64,000 bases of DNA from Bacteroidota bacterium (GTDB lineage Bacteria; Bacteroidota; Bacteroidia; AKYH767-A; OLB10): positions 186,001 to 250,000 of the forward strand of contig JADJPB010000006.1 in the NCBI GenBank assembly GCA_016713445.1, given 5' to 3'. The stretch's first letter is position 1. Each line of letters starts with the position of its first letter. The position numbers were made by a program, and so were the translations under genes. The notes beneath the pieces were generated by a model. The model was not told the DNA's origin and ran no database searches. It saw nothing but the letters and a program-made list of their open reading frames with translations. This document shows, one piece after another, positions 29,635 to 38,502 of the stretch.

Positions 29635-32600
29635 ATGAGATTAAAATCACTTGAAATTAAAGGCTTCAAAAGCTTTGGCGATAAAGTTATCATTCACTTT
29701 GATGAAGGAGTTACTTCTATAGTAGGTCCGAATGGGTCTGGGAAGTCGAACGTAGTAGATTCAATTCGTTGGGTATTGGGCGAGCAGAAAACCCGTTTGC
29801 TTCGTAGTGAAAAAATGGAAAACATTATTTTCAACGGAACCAAAAACAGAAAACCGGCTAATCTTGCTGAGGTAAGTATGTCCTTTGATAATAATAAGGA
29901 ATTCTTCCTACGGAATACACAACTATTACGATCACACGTCGTCTTTATCGTTCAGGAGAATCCGAATATTTATTGAATGGAGTTACTTGCCGTTTAAAAG
30001 ACATAAATGACTTATTTTAGATACGGGTATTGGTCCTGACTCTTATGCCATAATCGAATTAAACATGGTGGACGATATTTTAAAGGATCGCAACAACACC
30101 ATCAAAACATTATTGGAAGAAGCAGCAGGAATATCGAAATACAAAATCAGAAAGCGTCAAACTTTTCAAAAACTAGAAGAGACCGATGCCGATTTAAATC
30201 GGGTGAATGATTTGCTTTTTGAAATCGAAAAAAGTTTAAAACAGCTAGAAAGTCAAGCGAAAAAAACGGATCGCTATTATCGATTGCGCGAAGAATATCG
30301 AACATTAAGTACTCAGCTTGCATTATACAGTATTCGCCACCATAGCAAAGCGATGATTGATTTGCAAGAGCGTGAAAAAAATCAACACCAATCTAAAACT
30401 GAGCTCAACGAAAACTTAGAAAAGCTTGAATTAAAAATTCAAGAGATGAAAGTGCAATCGTTGGAAAAAGAGAAGCAATATCAAGCTGTTCAAAAGCACT
30501 GAATGAAAAACTTCTCGAAATCACACGCTTCGAAAACGAAGAAAAATCCAGAAGTCAGAAATTAAATTTTTTAATTGAAAAGCAAAAACAACTCCAAGAT
30601 CAAAACGAGCAAGACGACAAATCGTTAATTGAATTACAAGTTCAACTGGAAGAGTTGCAAAGTGAAAAGTCACGTGAAGAAGAACACTTCAAACAATTAG
30701 AAGAAAGTGTTTCCAGACAGCGTGAAGAATCCGAACAAAGCAAAAAAAATTATGAAGCATCTCAAATAAACATACGAGAATTAAATCAACAGACGTATCA
30801 GTTACGAACGATGATTAATGAGTATGAAACGAAGCAAGCTGTTAATCACACACGATACAATTCAATTCTTGAAGAAGCAAAGCGTTCAACCGAACAACAA
30901 AAGAATTAATTTCGAAACTTGAATCCTTGGAAAATGAAATCCAACAACTACTTCCGTCAAAGGAAGAATCGGATGCTCAACTTCGAAAACAAAAACAATT
31001 AAAAATTGAAAACGAAGAGAATTTAAAACTCTCAGAAGCACGCTTAAAAGAACTGAATCAAATTTTACAAGCTGAATCAAGAAAGTTAGATGCTCGCCAC
31101 AATGAATACCAACTGACCAAGAATTTATTGGAGCAGATGGAAGGATATCCAGAATCTATTCGTTACCTCAAAAAAAGTCACGATCGATCTAAACAGGCGC
31201 CATTGTTGAGCGAAATTATTGTCTGTGAAGAAGGCTATAAAATTGCGGTGGAGAATTTCCTTGACCCCTACTTGAATCATTTCGTTGTGGACACGATGCA
31301 AGATGCATGGGATGCCTTACAAACCTTGAAGGAATCGGCAAAGGGAAGGGCACATTTTTTTGTATTAGAATCACTTCAAAAGTTCCAAAAAACTTCTCCA
31401 CAAAAACTGGAAGGCTGTACACCTGCGCTCTCTACTATTGAAGGCAATGTGAAATACGATTCACTTTTTCAATTTTTACTTGGACATGTACAAATTCTTG
31501 ATAAAGATCGATCGCTTCTCGACTACCCCATTGCAGACGATCAAACATCTGTAATAATATCGCAAAGCGGAAATTTCCTTCGTCAAAAATATACGATTGG
31601 TGGTGGATCTATAGGATTGTTTGATGGTAAACGTACCGGAAAATTCAGAAACCTTGAAAAGCTTGCTGAAGAATTAAAACAGCAAGAACTGATCATCGAA
31701 CAATATCGTGACCAGGTGAAACATGCGGAGCAAGAGTTGGCAGACTTAAAGGTTCTCATTCAACAAACGCAGCAAGCAATTAGCACGCAGGAGAATGAAT
31801 TTGTTCGATTAAATGGACAAGTAAACACCCTTCAAAGCAATCGCGATTTTGTCAATAATAATATTGCACAACTCAAGCGCAATAGCGATCGCTTAGAAGA
31901 AGATGCCAATACCATCAAAAGATTATTAGATGAGGAAGCGAATAATCCAGAATTCTCTCCAGTAATTTTAAAAGAGCGTCTGGAGAATTTTGTACAGCAA
32001 CTCAATCTTCAACAAGAACAAACCATACAGTTGCAACATGAGTCGAATGAAAAGTCACAGTTGTTCAACCAGCAAAACATAGTTCTTCTTCAGCAGCAAA
32101 ACAGAATTCAAAATATTATTCGTGATATTGGTTACAAAACCAACCAATCAGATACACTGCGAAAAAACAAAGAACAGTACGCACTTGATATAGAAAATGT
32201 AAAAACACAAACAGATTCTTTAATTGGAGGGCTCGAAAACAACAGTGAAGCTTTCCAACATATGTTAGCAGAAAAAGTAAGTTTCGAAGAAGCTTACAAA
32301 GAAACAGAAGTGGAATACAATGCCGCCAGAAATGAAATTGAAGTAGAAGAAAAACGATTGCATGACCTAAGAAGAACCAAAGATAATAACGACTCTCAGC
32401 TCCAATTGGTACATGATGAATTAAACGAGCTCAAACTTCAGATGAACTCTTTAAAGGAGCGTTTAACCATCGAATTTAACATCGATATTCAAGAGTTAGC
32501 TGAACAAGAGCCTGACCCTGAATTCAACGAAGAAGAAATGCGTCCACGTGCTGAACAATTACGCAAACGAGTAGGAGAATTTGGCCCTATCAATCCGATG

Positions 32601-33187
32601 GCACTTGAACAATACAAAGAAATCAAAGAACGATACGATTTTATTATTTCCGAAAAAACAGATTTGCAAAATGCGAAGGAAGCATTATTGAAAACCATCA
32701 ATGAAATTGACGAAACAGCAAGAACTGTATTCATGGATGCTTTCACGCAAGTAAGAACTAATTTTATTCGAGTATTCCGTTCTCTATTTACGGATGACGA
32801 TAATTGTGATTTAGTATTGGCGGATCCAAGTAATCCTTTAGAATGCGACATACAAATCATTGCACAACCGAAAGGTAAAAAACCATTGAGTATCCATCAA
32901 CTTTCAGGAGGAGAAAAACGTTAACAGCTACCGCCCTACTCTTCGGAATTTATTTATTGAAACCGGCACCATTCTGTATCTTTGATGAGGTGGATGCGCC
33001 ATTGGATGATAATAATATTGACAAGTTCAATAACATCATTAAAACATTTAGCGAAGAATCTCAATTCATTATTATTACTCACAATAAGAAAACGATGGCA
33101 GCTACCGATATTATGTATGGAATTACCATGGCAGAACCGGGAGTGACCACTGTTGTTCCGGTTGATATGCGCGAATACGCGGATTAA
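29635..33187 (+). CDS. smc: Chromosome segregation protein SMC (five frame breaks)
   Basis: Condensin ATPase, about 1185 aa when repaired. Walker A GPNGSGKSN is at residues 32-40, then R-loop region FKSFGDK and WVLGEQK. Long coiled coils flank a hinge (YKIAVENFLDPYLNHFVV ... GRAHFFVLESL), and the C-terminal head has the signature LSGGEKR and Walker B FCIFDEVDAPLDDNN. Breaks: about 29905-29920 (unresolved), 30015-30018 (T missing), 30492-30495 (A missing), 30899-30902 (A missing) and 32921-32922 (T missing). Every break restores conserved SMC sequence, and smc is normally essential, so these look like sequence errors. ScpA and ScpB are not in the window. Confidence 0.92.
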
Positions 33188-33188
33188 G

Positions 33189-33250
33189 TCGCGAGGCTTC
33201 GCGATAAGAATTAAGAATTAAGAATTAAGAATTAAGAATTAAGAATTAAG
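33189..33250. repeat. REP-like palindrome plus AAGAATTA tandem repeats
   Basis: TCGCGAGGCTTCGCGA at 33189-33204, directly after the smc stop, is followed by about five tandem copies of the 8-mer TAAGAATT. The element at 33252 is inserted at the end of this tract. Confidence 0.65.
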
Positions 33251-33335
33251 TCCCGATTGCTATCGCATAGGCGTCAGGCTAAATTAAAGGTTTAGCAACA
33301 ATTTGCAGTTGGTTTTAACTGCTAACATCCAATTT

Positions 33336-33363
33336 GTAGAGACGCCATTAATGGCGTCTCTAC
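33336..33363. repeat. 28-bp perfect palindrome inside the MITE-like element
   Basis: Arms GTAGAGACGCCATT and AATGGCGTCTCTAC meet with no loop. It could be a cruciform, a binding site or a bidirectional terminator stem. Confidence 0.7.
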
Positions 33364-33382
33364 TGGAATTCACCCCCCTTAA

Positions 33383-33439
33383 TTGATCCCGCCTTCCATA
33401 AAATTGGATTTCATCTAATTTTATGGAAGGCGGGATCAA
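33383..33439. repeat. 23-bp-arm inverted repeat inside the MITE-like element
   Basis: Arms at 33383-33405 and 33417-33439 (TTGATCCCGCCTTCCA ... TGGAAGGCGGGATCAA) are perfectly complementary around an 11-nt loop. As RNA it would form a very stable hairpin on either strand. Confidence 0.75.
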
Positions 33440-33781
33440 CAGTACCAATCAATAATTTATTTTAGATGCATGACAAGGCAAATATTTATTAAAGAAAACT
33501 ATAATTTTTAAGAGTGAAAAGGCTGTTAATTTTTCCTAAAAAATTACTTCTTAGCCTGACGCCTATGCGATAGCTATCGGGATAAGAATTAAAAAACCCA
33601 ATGGCTTTCAACTAAAAGATATTGAGTTTTTTAATATTTCCTAGATTTAGGAAAGAAAAATCTATAACTAACTGTGAAATCGTGCGATGCCGAGCAATTA
33701 ACCAAAACTTGATGTAGAAATCGCGAAATGCGATTACACATCAGGATAATTGCAGATAAAAACGATGTTTTTTTTCTGCAA

Positions 33782-34080
33782 TTACTTATTCTCCGGACGT
33801 CTTCGCGGGAAAATTTTTCGCCACAAAGAAGTTTTTTTGTCAAATGAATCAACGTGTTTATAACGACGTTTATTTTTTTCCAACGTTTCTTCACTTCTTT
33901 CGATTGAATTTTTGCGTGACGCTTCCTTCCTATCTCTTCCGCTTTGCGTTGCTTTTTAATTTGTTCTTGCTTTGCCTTTTCCGCTTTCTTTTGTTTTTTC
34001 TTAGCACTTCCATCTTCTTGCGCCAAAGCAACAGTGAATGGAATCAACAATAAGAGAAAGAAGATCTTTAGCTTTTTCAT
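33782..34080 (-). CDS. Lys/Arg-rich secreted small protein (one frame break)
   Basis: About 99 aa when repaired. Signal peptide MKKLKIFFLLLLIPFTVALA, then a strongly basic stretch (SAKKKQKKAEKAKQEQIKKQ) and a C-terminus ending RRRPENK. A T7 run on the plus strand (33873-33879, A7 in the message) should be eight; the unrepaired frame runs on to 33631 through non-coding sequence, so the longer reading is unlikely. Function is unknown. A TACTTTTG box lies 13 nt upstream. Confidence 0.6.
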
Positions 34081-34093
34081 ATATAGTTAAACG

Positions 34094-34101
34094 CAAAAGT
34101 A
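34094..34101 (-). promoter_or_regulatory. Candidate -7 box for the basic secreted protein
   Basis: Reads TACTTTTG on the minus strand, a full TAnnTTTG match, 13 nt before the ATG at 34080. Confidence 0.4.
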
Positions 34102-34248
34102 AATAGAATCATGTGTTAAAAATACTGCTTCATTCATTTCATGGACGACTTATATGTTAAATTCCCAATTAATTTGATGTTTTACAACTTCGGGTTTGTT
34201 CCACTTAGTAAACAGTTAGTCGCACAACCTAAGCGGTACAAAGTAAAA

Positions 34249-34274
34249 AAACCCTGTCTACAAGGACAGGGTTT
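34249..34274 (-). terminator. Rho-independent terminator of the 34301-34708 gene
   Basis: Stem AAACCCTGTC/GACAGGGTTT with a 6-nt loop, followed in the minus direction by six T residues, 27 nt after the stop. Confidence 0.85.
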
Positions 34275-34300
34275 TTCAAAGATATAGGAATAAAAAGTTC

Positions 34301-34708
34301 TTAGCGTGCTTGAGCACCTGGAACTCTAAATTTAACAGTGTCGGTTTTACCATTCATGGTATAACTTACCGCATACATATAAATTGGGTAATCCAAATTA
34401 TATTCCATGGTAAAACTACCATCCTTCAGTGGAATCTCATTTTGAGTTAATTTTTGAGATGTTTCGATGGCTATAATTGTAATATCTGCCACAGCAGGAG
34501 CCTCTGTAAGTGATACACCATCTGCAGAACATGGATAAAACTTTAATGTAGACCCGTTCGTTACTACTTCAAAGTTTATTTGCTGTTCCTCACCGATAAT
34601 ATATCCTCCGCGTTTGCCCTTAGCAACTCCTTCGGTAGTTTGGGCGTTAAGTCCCATAGGAACCATAAAGATTAGACTTAAGAATAGGGTAAATAGGTGC
34701 TTTTTCAT
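34301..34708 (-). CDS. Secreted hypothetical protein, 135 aa
   Basis: Signal peptide MKKHLFTLFLSLIFMVPMGLNAQ, mature part of about 112 residues with beta-rich composition (QQINFEVVTNGSTLKFYP, FTMEYNLDYPIYMYAVSYTM) and a short C-terminal VKFRVPGAQAR. I recognise no domain. It is a single-gene unit: a TATATTTG box 23 nt upstream and a strong terminator just downstream. Confidence 0.7.
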   Translation of the reverse strand: MKKHLFTLFLSLIFMVPMGLNAQTTEGVAKGKRGGYIIGEEQQINFEVVTNGSTLKFYPCSADGVSLTEAPAVADITIIAIETSQKLTQNEIPLKDGSFTMEYNLDYPIYMYAVSYTMNGKTDTVKFRVPGAQAR

Positions 34709-34731
34709 TTGTTTGGTTTCTTTTAGCAGTT

Positions 34732-34739
34732 CAAATATA
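34732..34739 (-). promoter_or_regulatory. Candidate -7 box for the 34301-34708 gene
   Basis: Reads TATATTTG on the minus strand, a full TAnnTTTG match, 23 nt before the ATG at 34708. Confidence 0.45.
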
Positions 34740-34782
34740 TAAATAAATCAACTAAAAATACAAATACTTATCTTAGCAGACC

Positions 34783-35223
34783 ATGAAAAATTACGTGAAA
34801 GGTCATCTTTGTTGGGTTATCATTGCAGGTTCAATGATTTTGACTTCTGCTTGTAAGAAAAACAATGATCAGGTTCCCAATGTATTAGTTGATGAATACA
34901 TCAACCTAAATTTACTAGAATACATTAACTTAAATGCTATAAACAATTGGGTTTATTATAATTACGCTGGAAACAAGGGAATTATAATCATTCGAATATC
35001 GCTTAGTGAGTTCAATGCTTATGAGTGAACTTGCACTTACGACCTTTCTGTAAGCTCTGCTTACGTTAAAGGGATTCCTAATGACATATTTTGCATAGAT
35101 TCCACTTGTGACAGTAAATTCAGCTTAATTGATGGATCTGTTATTACGGGACCAGCGAGTGTTCCCTTATTAAAATACAAAACCCAGTTACTTTCCAATA
35201 ACTTTCTTCATATTTACAACTAG
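34783..35223 (+). CDS. Lipoprotein of unknown function with an in-frame TGA
   Basis: 146 residues if the TGA at 35026-35028 is read through. The N-terminus ends in a lipobox-like ILTSACKKN. Before the TGA: GNKGIIIIRISLSEFNAYE; after it: TCTYDL, then a Cys-containing FCIDSTCDSKFSLIDG and a stop TAG at 35221. The FxAYExTCxY ... Cxx(S/C)xF pattern continues in the same frame, and homologous lipoproteins commonly have Arg after AYE/AYD, so one substitution (such as CGA to TGA) explains the stop. Error and genuine pseudogene cannot be told apart here. Confidence 0.6.
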
Positions 35224-35583
35224 TTTCTTTTGATTACACAGGAATCGCGTGAGTAAAATTCATGTAAAGTTGAGATTAGAAAATAAATCAAAAAATTCAA
35301 TCTTAGCCATCGGGACATAAAGTTTTCGCTGACCACATACACCGCTAAATTTTCTCGCAAAGATTTCTATGGTTAATTCCAAATTTATCTGATTATTGTA
35401 ATTATTTAATTCCCTCTCCCCTGGAGAGGGCAAGGGAGAGGCTTGAACAATATGCTTGCAATAACTTATTCGCAGACGAGTAATGCTTCTTTCTTCGCCA
35501 ATTTCTCTACGCTAAATTTTCTCGCAAAGGCGCGAAGCCGCAAAGGCTGCGCAACGGCTCATCTTAAAAAATTCAACCCATAA
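35224..35583. other. Intergenic region with dispersed CGCAAAGG repeat copies
   Basis: No gene seen. It holds two copies of (GC)TAAATTTTCTCGCAAAG (about 35350 and 35510), the second continuing CGCGAAGCCGCAAAGGC, the family also present near 2.7 and 51.6 kb. A CCCTCTCCCCTGGAGAGGG dyad is at about 35411. Confidence 0.55.
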
Positions 35584-35612
35584 AAAAAGGCCCTTCTTTC
35601 GAAAGGCCTTTT
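35584..35612 (-). terminator. Terminator of ahcY
   Basis: AAAAGGCC/GGCCTTTT stem with an inner CTTTC/GAAAG stem, 20 nt after the ahcY stop, followed by Ts in the minus direction. Confidence 0.8.
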
Positions 35613-35631
35613 CTTTTTCTATAGCACTATT

Positions 35632-36945
35632 TTAGTATCTGTAAGAATCCGATTTATAGGGACCTGCAACAGTTACTCCAATATATTTGGCTTGTTCAGG
35701 AGTTAAATCTTCAATTTCAGCACCTACTTTTGATAAATGCAAACGAGCTACCTTCTCATCCAAATGCTTAGGAAGTACATACACTTCATTCTTGTAAGCA
35801 CCTGTGTTTGTCCATAATTCTAATTGCGCTAAAGTTTGATTCGTGAAAGAATTCGACATCACGAAACTTGGGTGGCCCATTGCGCAACCTAAATTTACTA
35901 AGCGACCTTCGGCAAGGATGATGATATCCTTTCCATCGATGGTATACTTGTCTACTTGAGGTTTGATGGTTTCCTTAGTATGACCATAGTTCTTATTTAA
36001 CCAAGCCATATCGATTTCATTATCGAAGTGACCGATATTACAAACTACTGCATTATGTTTCATGGCACGGAAATGCGCTTCAGAAATGATATTATAATTT
36101 CCTGTAGCAGTAACCACTATATCGGCTTCTTTCACGGCATTAATCATCTTCTTCACTTCATATCCTTCCATGGCTGCTTGTAATGCGCAGATAGGATCAA
36201 TTTCAGTTACGATGGTACGAACTTTTGCATCTTTCAACGACTCCGCAGATCCTTTACCAACATCACCAAAACCAGCAACCACAGCAACCTTACCAGCTAA
36301 CATTAAATCGGTAGCACGACGCAAAGCATCCACTAACGACTCACGGCAACCGTACTTATTATCGAACTTCGACTTTGTAACTGAATCGTTGATATTAATA
36401 GCTGGTAGAGCTAAAGTTCCATTCTTCATACGCTCATAAAGACGATGAACACCAGTAGTTGTCTCTTCAGAAATTCCCTTAATACCTGCAATCAACTCGG
36501 GGTAACGATCCAACACCATATTGGTTAAATCACCACCATCATCCAAAATCATATTTAAAGGCTGACGCTCTTCACCAAAAATAGTTTGTTCAATACACCA
36601 GTCAAATTCTACTTCGTTCATACCTTTCCAAGCATAAACTGGAATTCCTACCGCAGCAATAGCAGCAGCAGCATGATCTTGTGTTGAGAAAATATTACAA
36701 GAAGACCAAGTCACCTCAGCTCCTAATTCTACTAATGTTTCAATTAAAACAGCGGTTTGAATAGTCATGTGAAGGCAACCTGCAATACGTGCATTCTTCA
36801 AAGGCTTTTGTTTACCGTATTCTTCACGAAGAGCCATTAATCCTGGCATTTCGGCCTCGGCAAGTTTAATTTCTTTGCGGCCCCATTCAGCTAAAGACAT
36901 ATCTTTAACTTTGTACTTAACATACTGTGCTGTTTGCGTCTTCAT
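35632..36945 (-). CDS. ahcY: Adenosylhomocysteinase
   Basis: NAD-dependent hydrolysis of S-adenosylhomocysteine to adenosine and homocysteine. 437 aa, the usual length. Conserved blocks: ARIAGCLHMTIQTAVLIETL, WSSCNIFSTQDHAAAAIA, NINDSVTKSKFDN, the NAD-binding VVAGFGDVGKGSAESL and the C-terminal GPYKSDSYRY. A TACCTTTG box lies 20 nt upstream. I saw no SAH riboswitch. With the cystathionine beta-synthase at 43023 it supports homocysteine recycling through transsulfuration. Confidence 0.97.
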   Translation of the reverse strand: MKTQTAQYVKYKVKDMSLAEWGRKEIKLAEAEMPGLMALREEYGKQKPLKNARIAGCLHMTIQTAVLIETLVELGAEVTWSSCNIFSTQDHAAAAIAAVGIPVYAWKGMNEVEFDWCIEQTIFGEERQPLNMILDDGGDLTNMVLDRYPELIAGIKGISEETTTGVHRLYERMKNGTLALPAININDSVTKSKFDNKYGCRESLVDALRRATDLMLAGKVAVVAGFGDVGKGSAESLKDAKVRTIVTEIDPICALQAAMEGYEVKKMINAVKEADIVVTATGNYNIISEAHFRAMKHNAVVCNIGHFDNEIDMAWLNKNYGHTKETIKPQVDKYTIDGKDIIILAEGRLVNLGCAMGHPSFVMSNSFTNQTLAQLELWTNTGAYKNEVYVLPKHLDEKVARLHLSKVGAEIEDLTPEQAKYIGVTVAGPYKSDSYRY

Positions 36946-36965
36946 AATTTGTTTGAAATTTTGTG

Positions 36966-36973
36966 CAAAGGTA
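36966..36973 (-). promoter_or_regulatory. Candidate -7 box for ahcY
   Basis: Reads TACCTTTG on the minus strand, a full TAnnTTTG match, 20 nt before the ahcY ATG. Confidence 0.5.
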
Positions 36974-37024
36974 CAGTTATCCTCTTAAGAAACAATACCA
37001 TTATTTATTAGATTATTAGATCGT

Positions 37025-37669
37025 ATGCCATTATACTTCAACTCACTTCAGACAACGGGTGCTCGAATTTGGGTTTGGCATTTAGCTGAAACGGAAAACA
37101 CACTTAAAAAGTTTATTTCTGATGAAGATTTTAATCTCATTTCCAATAATTATTCGCATCCGCAAAGAAGGCTTCAAAAGATAGCAACCAGCATTCTTTT
37201 GCAACATTTAGGTGATGGTCAAACAGTTAACATTCTATACGATCAGGAAGGAAAACCATTTCCGCAAGAGATCGATGGACATATTTCAATTTCCCACTCT
37301 AAAAATTATGTGGGTTTGCTTTATCATCCCCTCCTTTCCTCCGGTTTAGATCTGGAAGAAGTGGATGAACGGGTATTAAAAATTGGCCCTCGATTTATTA
37401 ATGAACACGAGTATAATTGGATAGACAAGGATCTATTGATGCGGGATTCGGGTTTGATTTGGAGTGTAAAAGAATGTTTGTTTAAGAATATTGGCGGGGG
37501 TGGAATTTTATTTAAAGAACATTTAAACGTTGAACCACCTCTTTTAGATTCAAGTAATAAAGGAACCGGTAGGGCTATTTACGTTGGACCGATGGGTAAA
37601 AAAATGTTTAAATATCAATTTGAATATTTGGATGGAGTGCTAATGGTTCATACTATTGCAATTGAGTAA
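37025..37669 (+). CDS. 4'-phosphopantetheinyl transferase superfamily protein
   Basis: 214 aa, Sfp-like (two-repeat) type, which transfers phosphopantetheine from CoA to carrier proteins. The magnesium-binding motif GLDLEE has D109 and E111, and the second motif WSVKE(C)LFK has E150 and K154; SISHSKNYVGLL precedes the first. pcrB starts 23 nt downstream, so the two are probably an operon. The carrier protein served is not identified. Confidence 0.88.
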   Translation: MPLYFNSLQTTGARIWVWHLAETENTLKKFISDEDFNLISNNYSHPQRRLQKIATSILLQHLGDGQTVNILYDQEGKPFPQEIDGHISISHSKNYVGLLYHPLLSSGLDLEEVDERVLKIGPRFINEHEYNWIDKDLLMRDSGLIWSVKECLFKNIGGGGILFKEHLNVEPPLLDSSNKGTGRAIYVGPMGKKMFKYQFEYLDGVLMVHTIAIE

Positions 37670-37692
37670 TTGACAACCAATAAAAACGAATT

Positions 37693-38460
37693 ATGATTTA
37701 TCAGAAAATTGTTGAAGCCAAACATGAAGGTCGTCGATTATTAGCTGTTTTAATAGACCCTGACAAAGCACAAAGCAAGCACCTTGATAAATTGTGTTCC
37801 TATTGTAATGAATTAGAAATCGATTTTTATTTTGTTGGAGGGAGCTTAATTACAACAGGTGATTTAGCGCATACCATTCAATCCATCAAGAAAAGAAGTG
37901 AAATTCCGATTGTCATTTTTCCAGGTAATCATCAGCAAGTTGATGAGTATGCAGATGCTATTTTACTACTATCATTAATTTCCGGAAGAAATCCTGATCT
38001 ATTAATTGGTCAACATGTGATGGCAGCACAACGATTAAAGGCTGCGGAAATTGAAATTATTCCGACAGGCTATTTGCTAATCGATGGCGGCAACATGACA
38101 GCTGTACAATATGTGAGTGGCACTGCTCCTATTCCAGTTGGGAAAACAGATATTGCAGCTTACACTGCTCTTGCAGGTGAACAGTTGGGATTAAAATTAA
38201 TTTTTGCTGAAGCTGGTTCAGGTGCAAAAAATTCTGTACCCGTGGAGATGATCAAAGCTATCAAAAGAGAAATAAACATTCCACTTATTGTGGGAGGAGG
38301 TGTTCGTTCGGCAGAAAATGCAGAAGAATTATACGATGCTGGAGTTGATATAGTGGTAGTTGGAAATAGTTTAGAACAAAATCCAGCCCTAATTTTTGAT
38401 ATTGCTACCGCACGAAAAAAAGACACTTTAAAATCACGGTCAAAAAAAATGTTTGCGTAA
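37693..38460 (+). CDS. Geranylgeranylglyceryl phosphate synthase family (PcrB-like)
   Basis: TIM-barrel prenyltransferase family that joins sn-glycerol-1-phosphate to geranylgeranyl diphosphate (archaeal and group II bacterial members) or heptaprenyl diphosphate (Bacillus PcrB). 255 aa. Motifs: LIDPDKA near the N-terminus, YFVGGSLITT, PIVIFPGNHQQV, LLSLISGRNPDLLIGQH, the phosphate-binding IVGGGVRSAENAEEL and VVGNSLEQNP. Bacteroidota enzymes of this group are known to be active. No glycerol-1-phosphate dehydrogenase is seen in the window. Confidence 0.9.
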   Translation: MIYQKIVEAKHEGRRLLAVLIDPDKAQSKHLDKLCSYCNELEIDFYFVGGSLITTGDLAHTIQSIKKRSEIPIVIFPGNHQQVDEYADAILLLSLISGRNPDLLIGQHVMAAQRLKAAEIEIIPTGYLLIDGGNMTAVQYVSGTAPIPVGKTDIAAYTALAGEQLGLKLIFAEAGSGAKNSVPVEMIKAIKREINIPLIVGGGVRSAENAEELYDAGVDIVVVGNSLEQNPALIFDIATARKKDTLKSRSKKMFA

Positions 38461-38481
38461 AGAATTTACGCAAACATTTTT
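38445..38481. terminator. Bidirectional terminator between pcrB and the S9 peptidase
   Basis: Perfect 17-bp arms (AAAAATGTTTGCGTAAA at 38445-38461 and TTTACGCAAACATTTTT at 38465-38481) with a 3-nt loop; the left arm overlaps the pcrB stop. A- and T-rich flanks let it serve both converging genes. Confidence 0.85.
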
Positions 38482-38502
38482 CATTTTGTAGACCTTGAAA
38501 TA

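Larger units (their letters stand above)
33252..33581. mobile_element. 330-bp non-coding element with 31-bp terminal inverted repeats (MITE-like)
   Basis: The left end (33252-33282, starting CCCGATTGCTATCGCATAGG) and the right end (33551-33581, ending CCTATGCGATAGCTATCGGG) are inverted copies matching at 30 of 31 positions. The interior has no gene but two strong palindromes (33336-33363 and 33383-33439). TAAGAATTAA occurs on both flanks and could be a target duplication, although the left flank is itself a tandem of that motif. It looks like a miniature inverted-repeat transposable element mobilised in trans. No parent transposase is in the window. Confidence 0.7.

Noticed and set aside
29635..33187. 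Programmed frameshifting in smc and other genes
   Set aside because: The breaks occur at unrelated sites in many genes with no shared slippery motif or stimulatory structure, and mostly at homopolymers of any base.
33631..33781. C-terminal extension of the basic secreted protein
   Set aside because: It arises only from the A-run frame break; the repaired frame stops at 33782.
36946..37024. SAH or SAM riboswitch before ahcY
   Set aside because: Only 79 bp lie upstream and they contain a -7 box but no recognisable riboswitch core.
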